A stretch of DNA of 64,000 bases from Bacteroidia bacterium. Lineage in GTDB: Bacteria > Bacteroidota > Bacteroidia > Flavobacteriales > Flavobacteriaceae. The position numbers and the translations under genes were made by a program. Position 1 is the stretch's first letter, and every line of letters begins with the position of its first letter. The stretch lies in NCBI GenBank assembly GCA_030431055.1, contig JAUIJA010000002.1:124001-188000 (forward strand). Reading direction: 5' to 3'. Positions 62,401 through 64,000 of this stretch are shown one piece after another. The notes beneath the pieces are model-generated. The model was given only the letters and a program-made list of their open reading frames with translations, did not search any database and had not been told where the DNA came from.

Positions 62401-64000
62401 TTACAAACCTCTGTTTAATTCAAATAAAATTACCGTTCCTTTTTCGTTTGAAGTAATTATAGCTTTTGTATTCAATTCTGAAGCTCTTTTCTGTATTGAA
62501 GTTAAACCATTTCCAGCTTCAATTTCAGTATTGTTAAAACCGTTACCATTATCTGAAATCTCAACAGAAATTCTGTTTTTAAATTCTTTAATCTTCACTT
62601 CAATTTCTGTAGCACTTGCATGTTTAATTGCATTATTTACACTTTCTTGAATAATGCGATAAATGTTCATTCCATCTCGAGAAGAAAAAGGCTTAAGCTC
62701 TTTAGAATTTAAATTACTTATAAAATTAAAATGTGTTCCGCTTAATGAAATTTTAGCATTTTCAATAAAGTTAGAAATTCGCGTTTCTAAATCTTCAACT
62801 GAAATTTCTTCTTTATTCATTGCCCAAATAGTATCGCGTAGTTCAACTATAGTTTCTCTTGTAAAAGAGCTTATTTTTGTTAGCTTTTCGTTTACTTTTG
62901 GATTATCTTCACCTAAGGCATATTTTAAATTATCGATTGAAGAAATGATAAAAGTTAATTGCGAACCAATATTATCGTGTAAATCTCTAGAAATTTGAAG
63001 GCGCTGATCTTGTAATTTATTTTGAGTTTCAATTTTTAATAAAGCATCACGCAATTCGTTCTCTTTTTGAAGTTGGATAGTTTTCAACTTTTGTCGGTTA
63101 TAAACAAAATAGCCCAATAAGATTGATAACAATAATAATGCACAAACAATAATTATGTACATATTTTTTTCAGCTAATTGTGCACGATGTAATAAAATTT
63201 GACGTTCTTTTTCTTCTGAATCAAATTTTGTGTCAAATTCTGCTTGCTTAATGCGTAAATCTATATTTGCTAAACTATCTTTATAAATTACATATTTCTT
63301 GTAATTATCTAGTGCTTCTTTAAAATTGCTTTTTAGCTCATAAGCCTCTGAAATCCTTTGTAAATTATCTTGAGTTAAGTAAGGATAATTGTGCTTTTTA
63401 CTGTATTCTATTGCCTTATTAAAATATTCAATAGATTTATCAAATTCTTTTATTTCATAAAAATAAGAACCATAAAAATTTAAATTTTCGGCAATTCCTA
63501 TTTTATCATCTATTTCAACTCTTATTTTATAAGCTTCATCAAAGTTCTTTTTAGCTTCATCAAAGTTTTTCTCTGTTAAATTCAAAAACCCAATTTTATT
63601 CAAGCTATAAGGAATTCCAAAACTATCTTTTTGCGTTTTTTTTAAGTCTAACGATTTGTTATAAAAATAATAAGCACTATCAAATTGCTTATTCATTTCT
63701 TTTAGCAATCCGTAATTATCATAAAGCGCTTTTAATTCTACTTTGTCATTAAGCTTTTCGGCTAATTTTATCCCTTTTTGCATGTAAAGCATTGCCTCTG
63801 GAAGATTTCGGCGTTTCATTTGGTAACCAAAATCACCATACGCTTTTGCTACTTTACTTAGTTTTCCTTGGCTTTGAAAAGATTTTATTGCTAAAACTGT
63901 GTATTTATGATTTAATTCATACTTACCTTGATAGTAATAAATTAAGCCCAAATTCTCATAGCTTTCTGCAATCCCTTTTTGATACTTATACTTTTGAGAA
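62401..64000 (-). CDS. TPR-containing sensor histidine kinase, copy 2 (5' end outside window)
   Basis: At least 533 residues are visible. The frame stays open to the right edge; the first possible start in it, at 63951, is a TTG in a TPR repeat (ESYENLGLIYYYQGKY), so the true start is outside. Order: TPR repeats, one membrane helix (MYIIIVCALLLLSILLGYFVY), the HisKA_3 box (SRDLHDNIGSQLTF), the N-box (ESVNNAIKHA), DNGNGF and GNGL. The C-terminus is FELNRGL. It is 36 bases upstream of copy 1, with the same domain order. Confidence 0.93.
   Translation of the reverse strand, partial: SQKYKYQKGIAESYENLGLIYYYQGKYELNHKYTVLAIKSFQSQGKLSKVAKAYGDFGYQMKRRNLPEAMLYMQKGIKLAEKLNDKVELKALYDNYGLLKEMNKQFDSAYYFYNKSLDLKKTQKDSFGIPYSLNKIGFLNLTEKNFDEAKKNFDEAYKIRVEIDDKIGIAENLNFYGSYFYEIKEFDKSIEYFNKAIEYSKKHNYPYLTQDNLQRISEAYELKSNFKEALDNYKKYVIYKDSLANIDLRIKQAEFDTKFDSEEKERQILLHRAQLAEKNMYIIIVCALLLLSILLGYFVYNRQKLKTIQLQKENELRDALLKIETQNKLQDQRLQISRDLHDNIGSQLTFIISSIDNLKYALGEDNPKVNEKLTKISSFTRETIVELRDTIWAMNKEEISVEDLETRISNFIENAKISLSGTHFNFISNLNSKELKPFSSRDGMNIYRIIQESVNNAIKHASATEIEVKIKEFKNRISVEISDNGNGFNNTEIEAGNGLTSIQKRASELNTKAIITSNEKGTVILFELNRGL

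Noticed and set aside
62401..63951. Kinase copy 2 as a complete 516-residue gene
   Set aside because: The first possible start at 63951 is a TTG inside a TPR repeat and the frame remains open to the edge, so the gene is cut by the window.

Overview
The window is a 64-kb piece of a low-GC Flavobacteriaceae chromosome (Bacteroidota). Evidence for this: the RpoB, Tuf and LysS sequences are of flavobacterial type; promoter-like TAnnTTTG boxes stand where ordinary -10 boxes would be; there is a SusC/SusD pair; several secreted proteins end in type IX secretion (T9SS) sorting domains; and only rpsU shows an obvious strong Shine-Dalgarno sequence. A marine genus is plausible, but I cannot name one.

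Region 1 (1-13.5 kb, all minus strand) is the translation/transcription core. In transcription order: a recombinase (xerC type) and hpf; tRNA-Thr(TGT), tRNA-Tyr(GTA), tRNA-Thr(GGT) and tuf; tRNA-Trp, secE, nusG, rplK, rplA, rplJ, rplL, rpoB; and rpoC, which runs off the left edge. rpsU lies just upstream of xerC. Terminator hairpins separate rpsU from xerC, hpf from the tRNAs, and tuf from tRNA-Trp.

Region 2 (13.5-24 kb) holds metabolic and envelope genes: an acyl-CoA dehydrogenase, a helix-hairpin-helix membrane protein, an AgcS-type Na+/amino-acid symporter, a PspC-domain protein, a DUF2851 protein, a PNGase F-like exported amidase, a PLP-dependent cysteine synthase-type enzyme and a putative porin.

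Region 3 (23.6-31.1 kb) is a SusC-SusD-lipoprotein operon preceded by a T9SS-secreted subtilisin-like protease. It looks like a nutrient-uptake locus, possibly for proteins or peptides.

Region 4 (31.2-38.6 kb) holds rnhB, lipB, lysS, two small exported helical proteins, hemL, a lipoprotein N-acetylglucosaminidase with LysM, and an ACC deaminase/D-cysteine desulfhydrase-type enzyme.

Region 5 (38.6-51.3 kb) is an exported-protein island: three large T9SS cargo proteins sharing a homologous C-terminal half, two of them broken by a frame change, followed by a VGIGTTNP-type exported protein, a small protein with an 81-bp internal repeat, a 57-residue cysteine-motif protein (DUF5522) and two unusual non-coding repeats.

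Region 6 (51.4-56.3 kb) holds a long urocanate hydratase, a DUF4136 lipoprotein, a long aromatic amino acid hydroxylase and a single-domain rhodanese. Region 7 (56.3-64 kb, minus strand) is a signalling cluster: two paralogous TPR histidine kinases (one cut by the window edge), an OmpA/PD40 outer-membrane protein, a membrane protein and a LuxR-type response regulator, the last three joined by TAATG stop/start overlaps, then a DUF4230 protein.

I found no CRISPR array, complete insertion sequence, rRNA gene or prophage.
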